A stretch of 37,740 bases of DNA from Propionibacteriaceae bacterium (GTDB lineage: Bacteria; Actinomycetota; Actinomycetes; Propionibacteriales; Propionibacteriaceae). Made by a program: the position numbers and the translations under genes. The stretch is from NCBI GenBank assembly GCA_027492675.1, contig JAPUEI010000088.1, positions 1 to 37,740 of the forward strand. The letters run 5' to 3'. The notes under the pieces are model-generated. The model searched no databases and was not told the DNA's origin. It worked only from the letters and a program-made list of their open reading frames with translations. Below, in pieces: positions 25,034 through 33,009 of the stretch (its first letter is position 1; the number at the start of each line of letters is the position of its first letter).

Positions 25034-26404
25034 TCAGAACCAGCGTCTGGGCAGGTCGACGCGTCGGGCGTCGGCGGGGCGGCCGAGTTCGCGGTACGTC
25101 GCGGCCAGCAGTTGGCGGTAGCTCTGCGTTGCCGAGTCGTCGGGTCCCAACACCCGCGCGCAGTCCGCGACGGTCCTCTCGAACACCTGCGCAGCGTCGC
25201 GCGGTAGTCCCGCTCGCCGCAGGTACAGCCCGAGGTGGCCGCGGGCGTGGAGGGTGCGTCGGCCGTCGGGACCGTCGAGGTGCTCGCGCCTGGTGACGAG
25301 GTGTGCCTGGGCTGCGACCGCCTCGGTGTGGCGGCCGGCCTTGCTGTACGTGGCGGCCAGGTCGAACAGCGCCGCGAGGCTGAGGTGATGGTTTGGTCCG
25401 TAGACCCGCTCGTAGTCGCGGAGCAGTTGCTCGCGCTGCGGCGCGAGCTGGTGTGCGGGCAGGACATGCTCGGAGAGGGCGATCAACTGCCCGCGCGTGA
25501 GCAGCGTGGAGGGGTGGTCGGGAGCGAGGTGTCGTGTCCTGAGAGCAAGGACCTCCTCGAGGAGGTGCTGTGCTTCGGGCCGTCGGCCGAGGCGGATGAG
25601 GTAGGTGGCGAGGTTCGACCGGGCCACCGTGGACTGTCGTGACTCAGGGCCGTAGATGGTGTCGCAGTCGGCCACGAGAGCCCGGGTGATCGCCGTGGCG
25701 GCACGGAGGTCGCCGGCCTGCGCGTACAGGCTTGCCTCGGTGGCCCGAGCGGTGAGGTAGCTCTGGTCTGACGTCCCGAGGACAACTTCGCAGTCGCGTT
25801 CAAGGGCCTGGACGAAGGCGATGGCGTCGGCTCCTCGATGGTCGTACAGGGCGCTCTGAGCCAGCATGACGCGGGCGGTCAGGGTCTGGGGATGCGAGAG
25901 GCCTCGCGTAGCGGTGAGTCGGGCGACGAGATCCTGGGTCAGGGTGGCGTTCGGGGTGAACGTGCCGGCGACCACCAGAAGCGCGACCGCCTTGTCGACC
26001 AGTTCGACGATGGCGGCGGTTGTGGATTCCGGCGTTCCAGGCACGATGGCGGAGACCAACGCTGTCAGGTGGGCCAACGTCTCGAGGTCCGAGGCTGTGA
26101 CGTGCGGGGTGGCGTAGCGGTCCACGAGTGGCGCGGTGAGACGGACGGCCACCTGGGTCCGTACCTGGTCCGCATCGTCGAGTCGAAGAGTGCGGAGGTG
26201 GGGTGCGAGGAGGAGCCGGTGATCGCCGCGGTGAACCGCGCCGCGCTCAAGGAGCTCGCGCACGGCGCCGTCGAACGAGTAGCCAAGACCCGTGGCCAGG
26301 GTGAGGTGAGGCTCCGAGACGCCGGTGGCGTCGAGCACGTAGAGAGCGCCGAGCACGAGATCGGCTTCAGGGGTCAGGTGGTCGAGCACCTCTCGTACGG
26401 TCAT
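25034..26404 (-). CDS. Winged-helix-like plus TPR repeat protein (STAND-like lacking the NTPase)
   Basis: 456 residues from ATG 26404 (MTVREVLDHLTPEADLVLG); upstream in-frame sequence lacks a start with a ribosome-binding site, and the GGAAGG at the chosen start is unusually close. The N-terminal 75 residues resemble the winged-helix module that follows NB-ARC ATPases: a helix, then ATGLGYSFDGAVRELLERG, then a strand and LLLAPHLR. The remainder is helical with about seven kinesin-light-chain-like TPRs of about 42 residues, carrying repeated LG/YGPxxxxTL turns. There is no P-loop. It ends PRRWF. Codon use is rich in the same high-GC pattern as its neighbours. It lies 62 bases after the feoC-like gene on the same strand and may share its transcript. 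Function unknown; a protein-interaction scaffold is likely. Confidence 0.82.
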   Translation of the reverse strand: MTVREVLDHLTPEADLVLGALYVLDATGVSEPHLTLATGLGYSFDGAVRELLERGAVHRGDHRLLLAPHLRTLRLDDADQVRTQVAVRLTAPLVDRYATPHVTASDLETLAHLTALVSAIVPGTPESTTAAIVELVDKAVALLVVAGTFTPNATLTQDLVARLTATRGLSHPQTLTARVMLAQSALYDHRGADAIAFVQALERDCEVVLGTSDQSYLTARATEASLYAQAGDLRAATAITRALVADCDTIYGPESRQSTVARSNLATYLIRLGRRPEAQHLLEEVLALRTRHLAPDHPSTLLTRGQLIALSEHVLPAHQLAPQREQLLRDYERVYGPNHHLSLAALFDLAATYSKAGRHTEAVAAQAHLVTRREHLDGPDGRRTLHARGHLGLYLRRAGLPRDAAQVFERTVADCARVLGPDDSATQSYRQLLAATYRELGRPADARRVDLPRRWF

Positions 26405-26466
26405 GGCCTTCCGAGGGTACGGACCGCGATGGGCGCGGGAGCTCGAGGTGAGGGGATTCCCAGACG

Positions 26467-26760
26467 TCAGACGCGGCGGGTCAGGGTGAGGCTGACGAGC
26501 CCGGGACGTCGGCCGGAGAGGGTGTCTGGGGTCGTGCGCCCGCAACCCGGTGCGCCGTCGAGAGCAGAGCCACAGGTGCCGCACCCGCCGGACGGGCAGC
26601 CGATGGAGAGCTCAGAGCTGGTGACGCGGCCGGACCGTACGAGGTGGTCGAGTGCGGCTCGTACGACGTCGTCGGGGAGACCGGTGTTGCGGATCATGTC
26701 CGCGACGGTCGGTGTGCCGGCGGTGATCTCGGCTAGGACCAGGGTCAGGGGCCCGCTCAC
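26467..26760 (-). CDS. FeoC-like winged-helix regulator with four-Cys motif
   Basis: 97 residues from GTG 26760, overlapping the feoB stop (GTGA), with GGAAGG about eight bases upstream. The N-terminal half is a small winged helix (LTLVLAEITAGTPTVADM, then VVRAALDHLVRSGRV). The C-terminal half has Cys55, Cys60, Cys63 and Cys73 (C-x4-C-x2-C-x9-C), as expected for the iron-sulfur or zinc loop of FeoC proteins. In enterobacteria FeoC binds FeoB and controls its stability. The position directly after feoB supports the call more than sequence alone does. Confidence 0.82.
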   Translation of the reverse strand: MSGPLTLVLAEITAGTPTVADMIRNTGLPDDVVRAALDHLVRSGRVTSSELSIGCPSGGCGTCGSALDGAPGCGRTTPDTLSGRRPGLVSLTLTRRV

Positions 26761-28796
26761 CAGAAGAGCCTTCCGACCTGGAACACGGCGACGGCCAGCA
26801 CCCAGGCCGTGACCAGCTGCATGCCGATGCCGAACAGCGTCCATCGCGGACCGATCTCGCGCCACTGGGTCGCGAGCGTGGCGATGCAGGGGGTGTAGGC
26901 GAGGAGGAAGACCATGAACGCCAGGACGGCGGGAATGGGGTGGCCGCCCGAGGACTGCTCGAACGCGGCTCGTACGTGCTCACCCAGAACGCCGGTCTGG
27001 CCGGGCGCGGGTTCTTCAGCGGCGTACGTCTGGGCCCATGAGCTGATCACGGCTTCCTTGGCCACGAAGCCAACCATGAGAGCGGACGCCGTCTGCCACT
27101 GGCCGAAGCCGGCCGGCGCGAAGACGGGCGCCACGGCGTGGGCCATGACTCCGTAGACAGAGTCCCCGACCGGGACCTCGCCGAAGGCCTCGCCACCCGT
27201 TGTGGGGATCGCTTGCAGGAGCCAGACGGCGCAGACGGTGGCGACGATGAGGCCCGAGGCGGTCTTGAGGAACCCCCGGAGTCGCTGCCAGGTGACCGAA
27301 GCGGTGAGGCGCAGCGTGGGGAGGTGGTAGGCGGGGAGGTCGATGATCAGTGGCTCGGAGCCCATGGTTCGCCACAGGGTTCGGCGGAGGATCAGGCCGA
27401 CGAGGACGACGAGCATGACTGACGTGACGTACATGGCGAAGACGGCCGTACCGGCCTGGTTCCCGAAGAAGATCGTGCCCAGCATGACGAACACGGTGAG
27501 CCGCGCGGAGCAGGACGTGAACGGGACCAGGAGTGCGGTGAGGAGACGCTGGCGTGCGTCCGGGAGGATGCGGGTCGCGGAGATGGCGGGCACGTTGCAG
27601 CCGAAGCCGACGACGAGGGGGAGGAAGGCTCGGCCGGGGAGTCCGATGAGCCGCATCACGCGATCGGTGACAACGGCCGCGCGGGCGAGGTAGCCGGAAT
27701 CCTCGAGGAGTGCGAGCAGCACGAACATGAGGGCCATCAGGGGGACGAAGGTGAGCAGCATGCCGACGCCGGCGACCAGGCCGTTGAGGAGGAGGCCCTC
27801 GACCCAGGTGTCCTGGAGATGCGTGGCGGTGAGAGCAGCGGCGACGGCGTCGGTGACGGGGCCCGAGAAGAGTCCGTCGAGCGCCTGCTGAAGCGGCGCC
27901 GCGACGACGGTGGTCACCTGGAAGACCGCCCACATCACCGTGAGGAAGATGAGCGGACCGACGACGGGCGCTGTCACCCAGCGATCGATGCGATCGGAAA
28001 GAGTACGGCGGTGGCCGTCGGGCTGGCTGGTGCCATTGTCCACTGCCGCCGAGAGCCAGGTGAAGCGGTCGTCGTCGAGGACTAGCTGGTCGTCGTCGGC
28101 GGGTGTGGATCGGGGCGTGGGGGTGGCGGTGGTGAGGATCCGGCGGACAGCGATGGCCAACTCATCGAGGCCGGTGCGACGTCGCGGATCGACGACGACG
28201 ACTGGGCAGCCGAGGGTCGTGGACAGTGAGGCCGGGTCGAGAGTGACCCCGCGTTGGGACGCGACGTCGGCCATCGTGACGATGACGAGAACGCGGACAG
28301 GGAGCTCGCGGAGCTGGGCGACCAGGTAGAGCCCGTGGGCGAGACGCGAGGCATCGACGGTGGCGAGGACGAGGTCAGGCCGTTCGTCGGCCGGGCCGTC
28401 GACGAGGAGGGTTCGGGTGAGTGCCTCGTCGGGAGAGTGGGCGTCGAGCGAGTGAGCGCCGGGGAGATCCATCACGGTGAGTGAGGTGGGTTCGTCCGAG
28501 GAGTCGCACGAACAGTCCGTACAGGTGCAGGACGGCGTGAGGAGCGTCGAGCGCCAGACGCCGCGTGAGACCTCGACGGTGGTGCCGGGCCAGTTGCCCA
28601 TCGTGACGCGCGATCCGGTCAGCGCGTTGAACAGGGTGGACTTGCCGGTGTTCGGGGCGCCGACGAGGGCGATGACCGGCGCGTCTGCCCCGGCGGTGCG
28701 ATCGGCAACGGCGTGACAACCGCACTTGGCGCTCACGGGCGAGGAGCCCTGGGCGGTCGGTGCGATGGGGAGGCGGAGCCGGGTGGGCTCGGGCAT
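26757..28796 (-). CDS. feoB: Ferrous iron transporter FeoB
   Basis: 679 residues. The N-terminal GTPase domain has G1 GAPNTGKST (46–54), the switch I region NWPGTTVEV (68–76) and G3 MDLPG (109–113). After it come the Gate/Core membrane segments, for example GPLIFLTVMWAVFQVTT, the Cys-containing GFGCNVPAI and VPFTSCSARLTVF, and later GFVAKEAVISSWAQ, all FeoB hallmarks. It imports Fe(II) across the inner membrane. Two features are unusual: an N-terminal KCGCH, and a CxCxxCxC cluster (Cys90, 92, 95, 97) inserted between the G2 and G3 motifs. The start overlaps the feoA stop and the stop overlaps the feoC-like start, so the three are one coupled operon. The length is slightly below that of E. coli FeoB (773). 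Confidence 0.97.
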   Translation of the reverse strand: MPEPTRLRLPIAPTAQGSSPVSAKCGCHAVADRTAGADAPVIALVGAPNTGKSTLFNALTGSRVTMGNWPGTTVEVSRGVWRSTLLTPSCTCTDCSCDSSDEPTSLTVMDLPGAHSLDAHSPDEALTRTLLVDGPADERPDLVLATVDASRLAHGLYLVAQLRELPVRVLVIVTMADVASQRGVTLDPASLSTTLGCPVVVVDPRRRTGLDELAIAVRRILTTATPTPRSTPADDDQLVLDDDRFTWLSAAVDNGTSQPDGHRRTLSDRIDRWVTAPVVGPLIFLTVMWAVFQVTTVVAAPLQQALDGLFSGPVTDAVAAALTATHLQDTWVEGLLLNGLVAGVGMLLTFVPLMALMFVLLALLEDSGYLARAAVVTDRVMRLIGLPGRAFLPLVVGFGCNVPAISATRILPDARQRLLTALLVPFTSCSARLTVFVMLGTIFFGNQAGTAVFAMYVTSVMLVVLVGLILRRTLWRTMGSEPLIIDLPAYHLPTLRLTASVTWQRLRGFLKTASGLIVATVCAVWLLQAIPTTGGEAFGEVPVGDSVYGVMAHAVAPVFAPAGFGQWQTASALMVGFVAKEAVISSWAQTYAAEEPAPGQTGVLGEHVRAAFEQSSGGHPIPAVLAFMVFLLAYTPCIATLATQWREIGPRWTLFGIGMQLVTAWVLAVAVFQVGRLFW

Positions 28797-29029
28797 CAGG
28801 CGACCTCAGCGCGGAGGAGGCGTACGAGATCGGAGCCCAGGGCGATCCGGGAGCCGGCCACGAGTGCGATGCGTCCGCCGCCGATGGTGCGGGTGAGGAG
28901 GCGCAACTGGCTGCCCTCGCGGATGCCCAGGGTGCTGAGCCGGTGTGCGTGGTCAGGGGAAGCGGCAACCGACACGAGGGTCAGTGGAGTGTTGAGCGGA
29001 GCGCCCGAAAGCGACTGGCCGGTGTGCAT
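28796..29029 (-). CDS. feoA: FeoA-type SH3-fold protein
   Basis: 77 residues, MHTGQSLSGAPLNTPLTLVS onward. The SH3-like FeoA core is seen in HRLSTLGIREGSQLRLL and IALVAGSRIALGSDLVRLL. It is a small cytoplasmic protein required for FeoB-mediated iron uptake. Start ATG 29029; the candidate Shine–Dalgarno AAGGG is about 13 bases away and lies inside a DtxR-like operator, so iron-dependent repression would directly block initiation. Its TGA overlaps the feoB ATG. Confidence 0.93.
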   Translation of the reverse strand: MHTGQSLSGAPLNTPLTLVSVAASPDHAHRLSTLGIREGSQLRLLTRTIGGGRIALVAGSRIALGSDLVRLLRAEVA

Positions 29030-29048
29030 GTAGGTAAGGCTACCCTTC
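29030..29048 (-). promoter_or_regulatory. DtxR/IdeR-type iron box in front of feoA
   Basis: The plus strand reads GTAGGTAAGGCTACCCTTC, matching the IdeR consensus TTAGGTTAGGCTAACCTAA at 14 of 19 positions, including the AGGT and AGGCTA cores. It directly abuts the feoA ATG, which suggests repression of the feo operon by an iron-loaded DtxR/IdeR protein (not encoded in this window). Confidence 0.72.
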
Positions 29049-29201
29049 CTTGTTCTCGAGGCGAGCGGGGGGGTGGGTGCCCGCCTCAGTAGCGAGATAT
29101 GGATATAGCGGTATAGCAATGAAGCGATTTCGACGGCTACCGAGCGGCCCGTCGGCCGGTAGAGTCGCGGGGCGAGGTATCGAAGACGAGAGGGTGTTTG
29201 T
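29049..29201. promoter_or_regulatory. Divergent promoter region between feoA and parA
   Basis: 153 bases. The part near 29094–29120 is AT-rich (GATATGGATATAGCGGTATAGC) and contains several possible -10 hexamers on both strands (for example TATAGC); no spacing convinced me for one promoter. GAGAGGG at 29188–29194 is the parA ribosome-binding site. Confidence 0.5.
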
Positions 29202-30047
29202 ATGAGCGAGGCAACGGACGAGGCAACCACAGCCCCCGTTTCACGTGAAACATTGCCGAAGCCAACGAGCACTCGCGTGATCGTGGTCGTCAACCAGAAG
29301 GGCGGCGTGGGCAAGACCACCACCGCCGTCAACCTGGCGGCCGCTCTCGCTGTCGGTGGTCTCAAGGTGCTCCTGGTCGACATGGACCCGCAGGGCAACG
29401 CCTCAACCGCCCTTGGCGTAGACCATCGCCAAGGCGTTCGTGGGACCTACGAGGTGATCATCGACAAGGACGCGATGGCGTGGCACGTGGTGCCCAGCCC
29501 TGAGGCTCCGGGTCTCTCAGTCCTCCCCGCGAGCATCGACCTGGCCGCAGCCGAGATCGAGCTCGTCAGTATCGCGGGCCGCGAGCACCGCCTTCTCGAC
29601 GCCCTCACGGTGTACCTCGCTGAGCAGCCGCACGACTACGTGATCCTCGACTGCCCTCCCTCGCTGGGCCTCCTCACGCTGAACGCGCTCGTCGCGGCGA
29701 AGGAGATTCTGATCCCCATCCAGTGCGAGTACTACGCGCTCGAGGGTGTCTCGCAACTCGTCCGCACGATCAACCTCGTCAAGGGCAACCTCAACGACAA
29801 CCTCAAGGTGTCGACCGTCATCCTCACCATGTTCGACGCACGCACGAAGCTGTCGGCCCAGGTCGCTGACGAAGTCCGCCGGCACTTCCCCCACGAGACC
29901 CTGGAATCGGCCATCCCCCGATCTGTCCGCGTGTCGGAAGCGCCGAGTTACGGGCAGACCGTCATGTCGTACAGCCCGGGATCCCCCGGTGCTGACGCCT
30001 ATGCCGCCGCCGCATCCGAGATCGCCCACAACGAAGGAGCCGCATGA
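29202..30047 (+). CDS. parA: Chromosome-partitioning ATPase ParA
   Basis: 281 residues. The deviant Walker A motif KGGVGKTT (33–40), with the signature lysine, follows VIVVVNQ; Walker A' is [10 protein letters not shown] and Walker B is [11 protein letters not shown]. This is the Soj/ParA subfamily acting with ParB and parS in origin segregation. ATG 29202 has GAGAGGG eight bases upstream. A near-perfect parS site lies inside codons 13–17. The TGA overlaps the parB start (ATGATG). Confidence 0.97.
   Translation: MSEATDEATTAPVSRETLPKPTSTRVIVVVNQKGGVGKTTTAVNLAAALAVGGLKVLLVDMDPQGNASTALGVDHRQGVRGTYEVIIDKDAMAWHVVPSPEAPGLSVLPASIDLAAAEIELVSIAGREHRLLDALTVYLAEQPHDYVILDCPPSLGLLTLNALVAAKEILIPIQCEYYALEGVSQLVRTINLVKGNLNDNLKVSTVILTMFDARTKLSAQVADEVRRHFPHETLESAIPRSVRVSEAPSYGQTVMSYSPGSPGADAYAAAASEIAHNEGAA
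29237..29252. other. parS centromere site inside the parA coding sequence
   Basis: CGTTTCACGTGAAACA: the 14-bp palindrome GTTTCACGTGAAAC (29238–29251) is an exact copy of the core of the bacterial parS consensus TGTTTCACGTGAAACA, with only the first outer base differing. It encodes Val-Ser-Arg-Glu-Thr of ParA. ParB loads here. No second site was noticed in the window. Confidence 0.93.
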
Positions 30048-30967
30048 TGGCCACCGCAGGACGCACCCGCCCGGCCGGACTTGGCAGAGGTCTGGGAGAG
30101 CTGTTCCAGAACACTGACACAGCGGCCGCGGGTCCGTCGGTCAGCGCGTCGGCCGTGCCTATCCCCGCCGGCGCGAGCTTCGGCGAGATCCCCGTGGACT
30201 CGATCACCCCGAACCCGCGACAGCCTCGCACGGTCTTCGATCAGGACCAGCTCGCCGAGTTGGTCGCGTCGATCAAGGACGTCGGTCTCCTGCAGCCCGT
30301 GGTGGTGCGCCCCCTGGGCAGCGACCAGTACGAGCTCGTCATGGGCGAACGCCGTCTCCGCGCCACCAAGGAGGCGGGACTCGTCACCATCCCGGCCATC
30401 ATCCGCCCCACCGAAGAGGCTGATCTTCTGCGGGACGCGCTCCTCGAGAACCTGCACCGCGCCCAGCTGAATCCCCTCGAGGAGGCAGCCGCCTACCAGC
30501 AGCTCCTCGACGACTTCGCCTGCAGCCAGGAGGAACTGGCCCAACGGATCCATCGGTCACGCCCCCAGATCAGCAACACCATTCGCTTGCTGAAGTTGCC
30601 CTCGGCGGTTCAGCGCCGTGTGGCTGCCGGCGTCCTCTCCGCCGGGCACGCCCGAGCGCTACTCGCCTTGGACACGACGGAGGCGATGGAGAAGCTCGCG
30701 ACCCGCATCGTGGCCGAGGGACTTTCCGTACGTGCCACCGAAGAAGCCGTCACCCTCACTGAGCCGTCACGCACCCCCCGCGCGTCTCGGGCGCCCAAGG
30801 CAGGCAACCCTCGCGGCGACGACATCGCCGCGGAACTGAGCGAGCACTTCGACACCCGCGTCACCGTCGACATGGCAAAGAACCGTGGCCGCATCGTCAT
30901 CGAGTTCGCCGGCGAGGACGACCTGGATCGGATCATCGCCGTGATCGAAGGCAAGACACTCGTCTGA
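30044..30967 (+). CDS. parB: Chromosome-partitioning protein ParB (CTP-dependent clamp)
   Basis: 307 residues. The N-terminal [10 protein letters not shown] (12–21) is the ParA-contact motif. The ParB/sulfiredoxin-like domain shows [10 protein letters not shown] and MGERRLRA (100–107), the CTP-binding segment, followed by [15 protein letters not shown] helix-turn-helix at about 162–187 ([20 protein letters not shown]) recognises parS. The C-terminal dimerisation domain ends [11 protein letters not shown]. Start at ATG 30044 or 30047; AAGGAG is upstream of both. It is co-transcribed with parA. Confidence 0.97.
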   Translation: MMATAGRTRPAGLGRGLGELFQNTDTAAAGPSVSASAVPIPAGASFGEIPVDSITPNPRQPRTVFDQDQLAELVASIKDVGLLQPVVVRPLGSDQYELVMGERRLRATKEAGLVTIPAIIRPTEEADLLRDALLENLHRAQLNPLEEAAAYQQLLDDFACSQEELAQRIHRSRPQISNTIRLLKLPSAVQRRVAAGVLSAGHARALLALDTTEAMEKLATRIVAEGLSVRATEEAVTLTEPSRTPRASRAPKAGNPRGDDIAAELSEHFDTRVTVDMAKNRGRIVIEFAGEDDLDRIIAVIEGKTLV

Positions 30968-31035
30968 GTCGATGAATCTCCCAGGCGACTAGTAGCTGTA
31001 TCGACAAACCGCCAAACTGACTAAGAGCTAAACGG

Positions 31036-31461
31036 TCAGCGCAGTACGTCGGGATTGCTGTCAGCCAGCTTGCGGTTCACGTCCTTGCGGGCGATGTGCT
31101 CGGCCACGAAGGAGAGAAACGGGATCGTGCCCGCCAGCGCGATGCCCACGACGTTCTGCACGCTCCACTTCACGCGACGTCCCAGGTCGATCGCGGTGAT
31201 GATCAGGATGGGGTAGAGCCAACCGTGCGGAATGCCGAACCAGGTCACCCAGCGGTCGTCGTGGCCGAGGTACTTCAAGGGCATCGCCACCAGCGTCAGC
31301 AGCACGAGCAGAACACCCACGATGTACGCCATCACCCGGTAGCGCAGGAGCGCCGCCTTCACCTTGGGGATCTCCTCAGCAGGGATCACGGGGGTCAGCG
31401 GGTGCACGAACCCGGTGGTCGCGGCGGTCTCCTCCGCGGTGGGGTCGTTGCTCTCGGTCAC
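31036..31461 (-). CDS. DUF3817 integral membrane protein
   Basis: 141 residues from GTG 31461, preferred because AAGGAG lies five bases upstream; a GTG two codons earlier (31467) overlaps that site. A polar N-terminal tail is followed by three hydrophobic helices at roughly 42–60, 77–92 and 101–118, with the DUF3817 pattern RYRVMAYIVGVLLVLL and KYLG, then IPHGWLYPILI. The function of the family is unknown. It stands tail-to-tail with parB (68 bases, no convincing terminator seen) and divergent from the ferric-reductase-like gene. Confidence 0.88.
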   Translation of the reverse strand: MTESNDPTAEETAATTGFVHPLTPVIPAEEIPKVKAALLRYRVMAYIVGVLLVLLTLVAMPLKYLGHDDRWVTWFGIPHGWLYPILIITAIDLGRRVKWSVQNVVGIALAGTIPFLSFVAEHIARKDVNRKLADSNPDVLR

Positions 31462-31544
31462 GATCACTCCTTGTCTAGGCCGTCGACAGACTAGCCGCTC
31501 GTCCTAGGCCGAAAGTGCGACCATCCGGGCACAGGTCTCGCAGA

Positions 31545-31550
31545 TATAGT
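31545..31550 (+). promoter_or_regulatory. Candidate -10 element for the ferric-reductase-like operon
   Basis: TATAGT at 31545–31550, the best -10 hexamer in the 129-base divergent gap, 40 bases before the start codon. No good -35 is present at 16–18 bases. Confidence 0.35.
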
Positions 31551-31590
31551 CCGCCACGAGTACCGCCACCTAGGACGCGGGGGCCACTGC

Positions 31591-33009
31591 ATGACCGATC
31601 GGGCATCCACGCCGACGCGTCCTGCCACGACGGCCGTCGGACCACCCCCGCGAGCCCGCTTTCACGCGCAGCGCAAGCGCCGCGGACTCGCCGAGGATGC
31701 CATCTTCACCATCGGCTGGGCGAGCGTCGCTGCAGCCGTCACCCTCTACCTGGCCTACGGCGGGCTCACCGACCTCGGAACCCCGAAGGCCGTACTGCGC
31801 GGCCTGGGCGTCGTGGCCGGCCTCGTCGCCACAGACCTCATCTGTCTGCAGCTGCTTCTCGCAGCCCGGATCCCTTTCGTCGACCGCGCCATCGGCCACG
31901 ACAGTGCCATCCACACGCACGGCACGCTCGGCAAATGGTCGTACATCGCGCTGGGGGTTCACTTCGTGGCGCTCCTGGTGGGGTACGCGCTCAGCGACGG
32001 GCTGGACATCGTCGCCGAGTTCGTCCAGCTGTGGACCTTCGGCGACTTCGTGCTGGGCGTGATCGCCTTCGTGATCCTGCTCGCCGTCGGAGTCACGTGC
32101 TTCCGCGCCATCAGGGAGATCACGGACCACGACCTGTGGTGGCTGATCCACCTGGCCCTGTACGTCGGGGTGCTCATGTCGTTGCCGCACATGTTCTCGA
32201 TGTCCGGCGTGCTCGGCCCGGACAACTGGCAGCACTGGTACTGGATCGCCCTCCTCCTGCTGACCTTCTTCTCGCTTCTCATGTGGCGCGTCTTCCTGCC
32301 GCTGTTCTCCTCGATCGAGCACCGCATCAGGGTCTCCAGCGTCGTGCGCGAGGCCGAGGACGTGGTCACCATCACGATGGAAGGGCACCGTCTGGACGAG
32401 CTCCACACGGCTGCGGGTCAGTTCTTCCACTGGCGCTTCCTCGCCCCCGGCCTGTGGTGGCACCAGCACCCGTTCTCCGTCTCCGCCATGCCGCGCAACA
32501 ACCAGCTGCGCATCACGGTACGGAACCTCGGGGCGGGCACCGCTCGACTGATGCGTGTTCCCGTCGGCACCAGGGTGTTCGTCGAGGGCCCGTACGGGAT
32601 CTTCACCGACCGCGCGCGGACGCAGGAAGGGCTGGTGCTCGTCGGCTTCGGCATCGGCATCGCACCCATTCGCGCCCTCCTCGAGGAGACCGACTTCCAT
32701 CCCGGACTCGCCACGGTGATCCTCCGCGCCTCTCGCAAACAGGAGATGTTCCTTGCCCGTGAGGTCGAGGAACTGTGCCGACGACGCGGGGCTCGTTTCG
32801 TGGCCCTCCAAGGACACAGGTCACGGCGGGCCGGGGGATGGCTGCCCGAGTCGGTCTCCGGTCGCACCTTGGTCGACTTTGCGCCCAACGTGGCAGCGTC
32901 GGACGTCTACGTCTGCGGGCCCACGGGCGCCGCGGACCTGGTCGCTGCCGAGGCCCTCGCTGCCGGTACGCCTCCGGAGTCGATCCACAGCGAGAGGTTC
33001 TCCTGGTGA
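31591..33009 (+). CDS. Ferric reductase-like transmembrane flavoprotein (heme/FAD/NAD)
   Basis: 472 residues. The N-terminal half has about six membrane helices (from about 37 to 240) of the ferric-reductase type, with two candidate heme histidine pairs, His110/His124 and His187/His200. The C-terminal half is an oxidoreductase: FAD motif HPFSVS (293–298), GPYG (333–336), the nucleotide-binding GFGIGIAPIR (352–361), YVCGP (440–444) and a terminal aromatic FSW. Expected activity: electron transfer from cytosolic NAD(P)H through FAD and heme to an acceptor outside. Its last bases overlap the GTG start of the FMN-binding protein, the probable acceptor. The natural terminal substrate (iron, quinone or a protein) cannot be told from sequence. 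Confidence 0.9.
   Translation: MTDRASTPTRPATTAVGPPPRARFHAQRKRRGLAEDAIFTIGWASVAAAVTLYLAYGGLTDLGTPKAVLRGLGVVAGLVATDLICLQLLLAARIPFVDRAIGHDSAIHTHGTLGKWSYIALGVHFVALLVGYALSDGLDIVAEFVQLWTFGDFVLGVIAFVILLAVGVTCFRAIREITDHDLWWLIHLALYVGVLMSLPHMFSMSGVLGPDNWQHWYWIALLLLTFFSLLMWRVFLPLFSSIEHRIRVSSVVREAEDVVTITMEGHRLDELHTAAGQFFHWRFLAPGLWWHQHPFSVSAMPRNNQLRITVRNLGAGTARLMRVPVGTRVFVEGPYGIFTDRARTQEGLVLVGFGIGIAPIRALLEETDFHPGLATVILRASRKQEMFLAREVEELCRRRGARFVALQGHRSRRAGGWLPESVSGRTLVDFAPNVAASDVYVCGPTGAADLVAAEALAAGTPPESIHSERFSW

Noticed and set aside
25018..25038. CTGAG...CTCAG inverted repeat between rsmG and the TPR gene as a bidirectional terminator
   Set aside because: Only five base pairs and no T-tract; chance is likely in such GC-rich sequence.
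26405..26584. 60-residue N-terminal extension of the TPR protein
   Set aside because: The extension is Pro/Arg/His-rich shadow-like sequence without a supported start codon and reads back into the feoC-like gene.
30968..31035. Complementary GTCGAT/ATCGAC segments between parB and the DUF3817 gene as a terminator
   Set aside because: Six-base arms separated by a long loop without a T-tract; not convincing.
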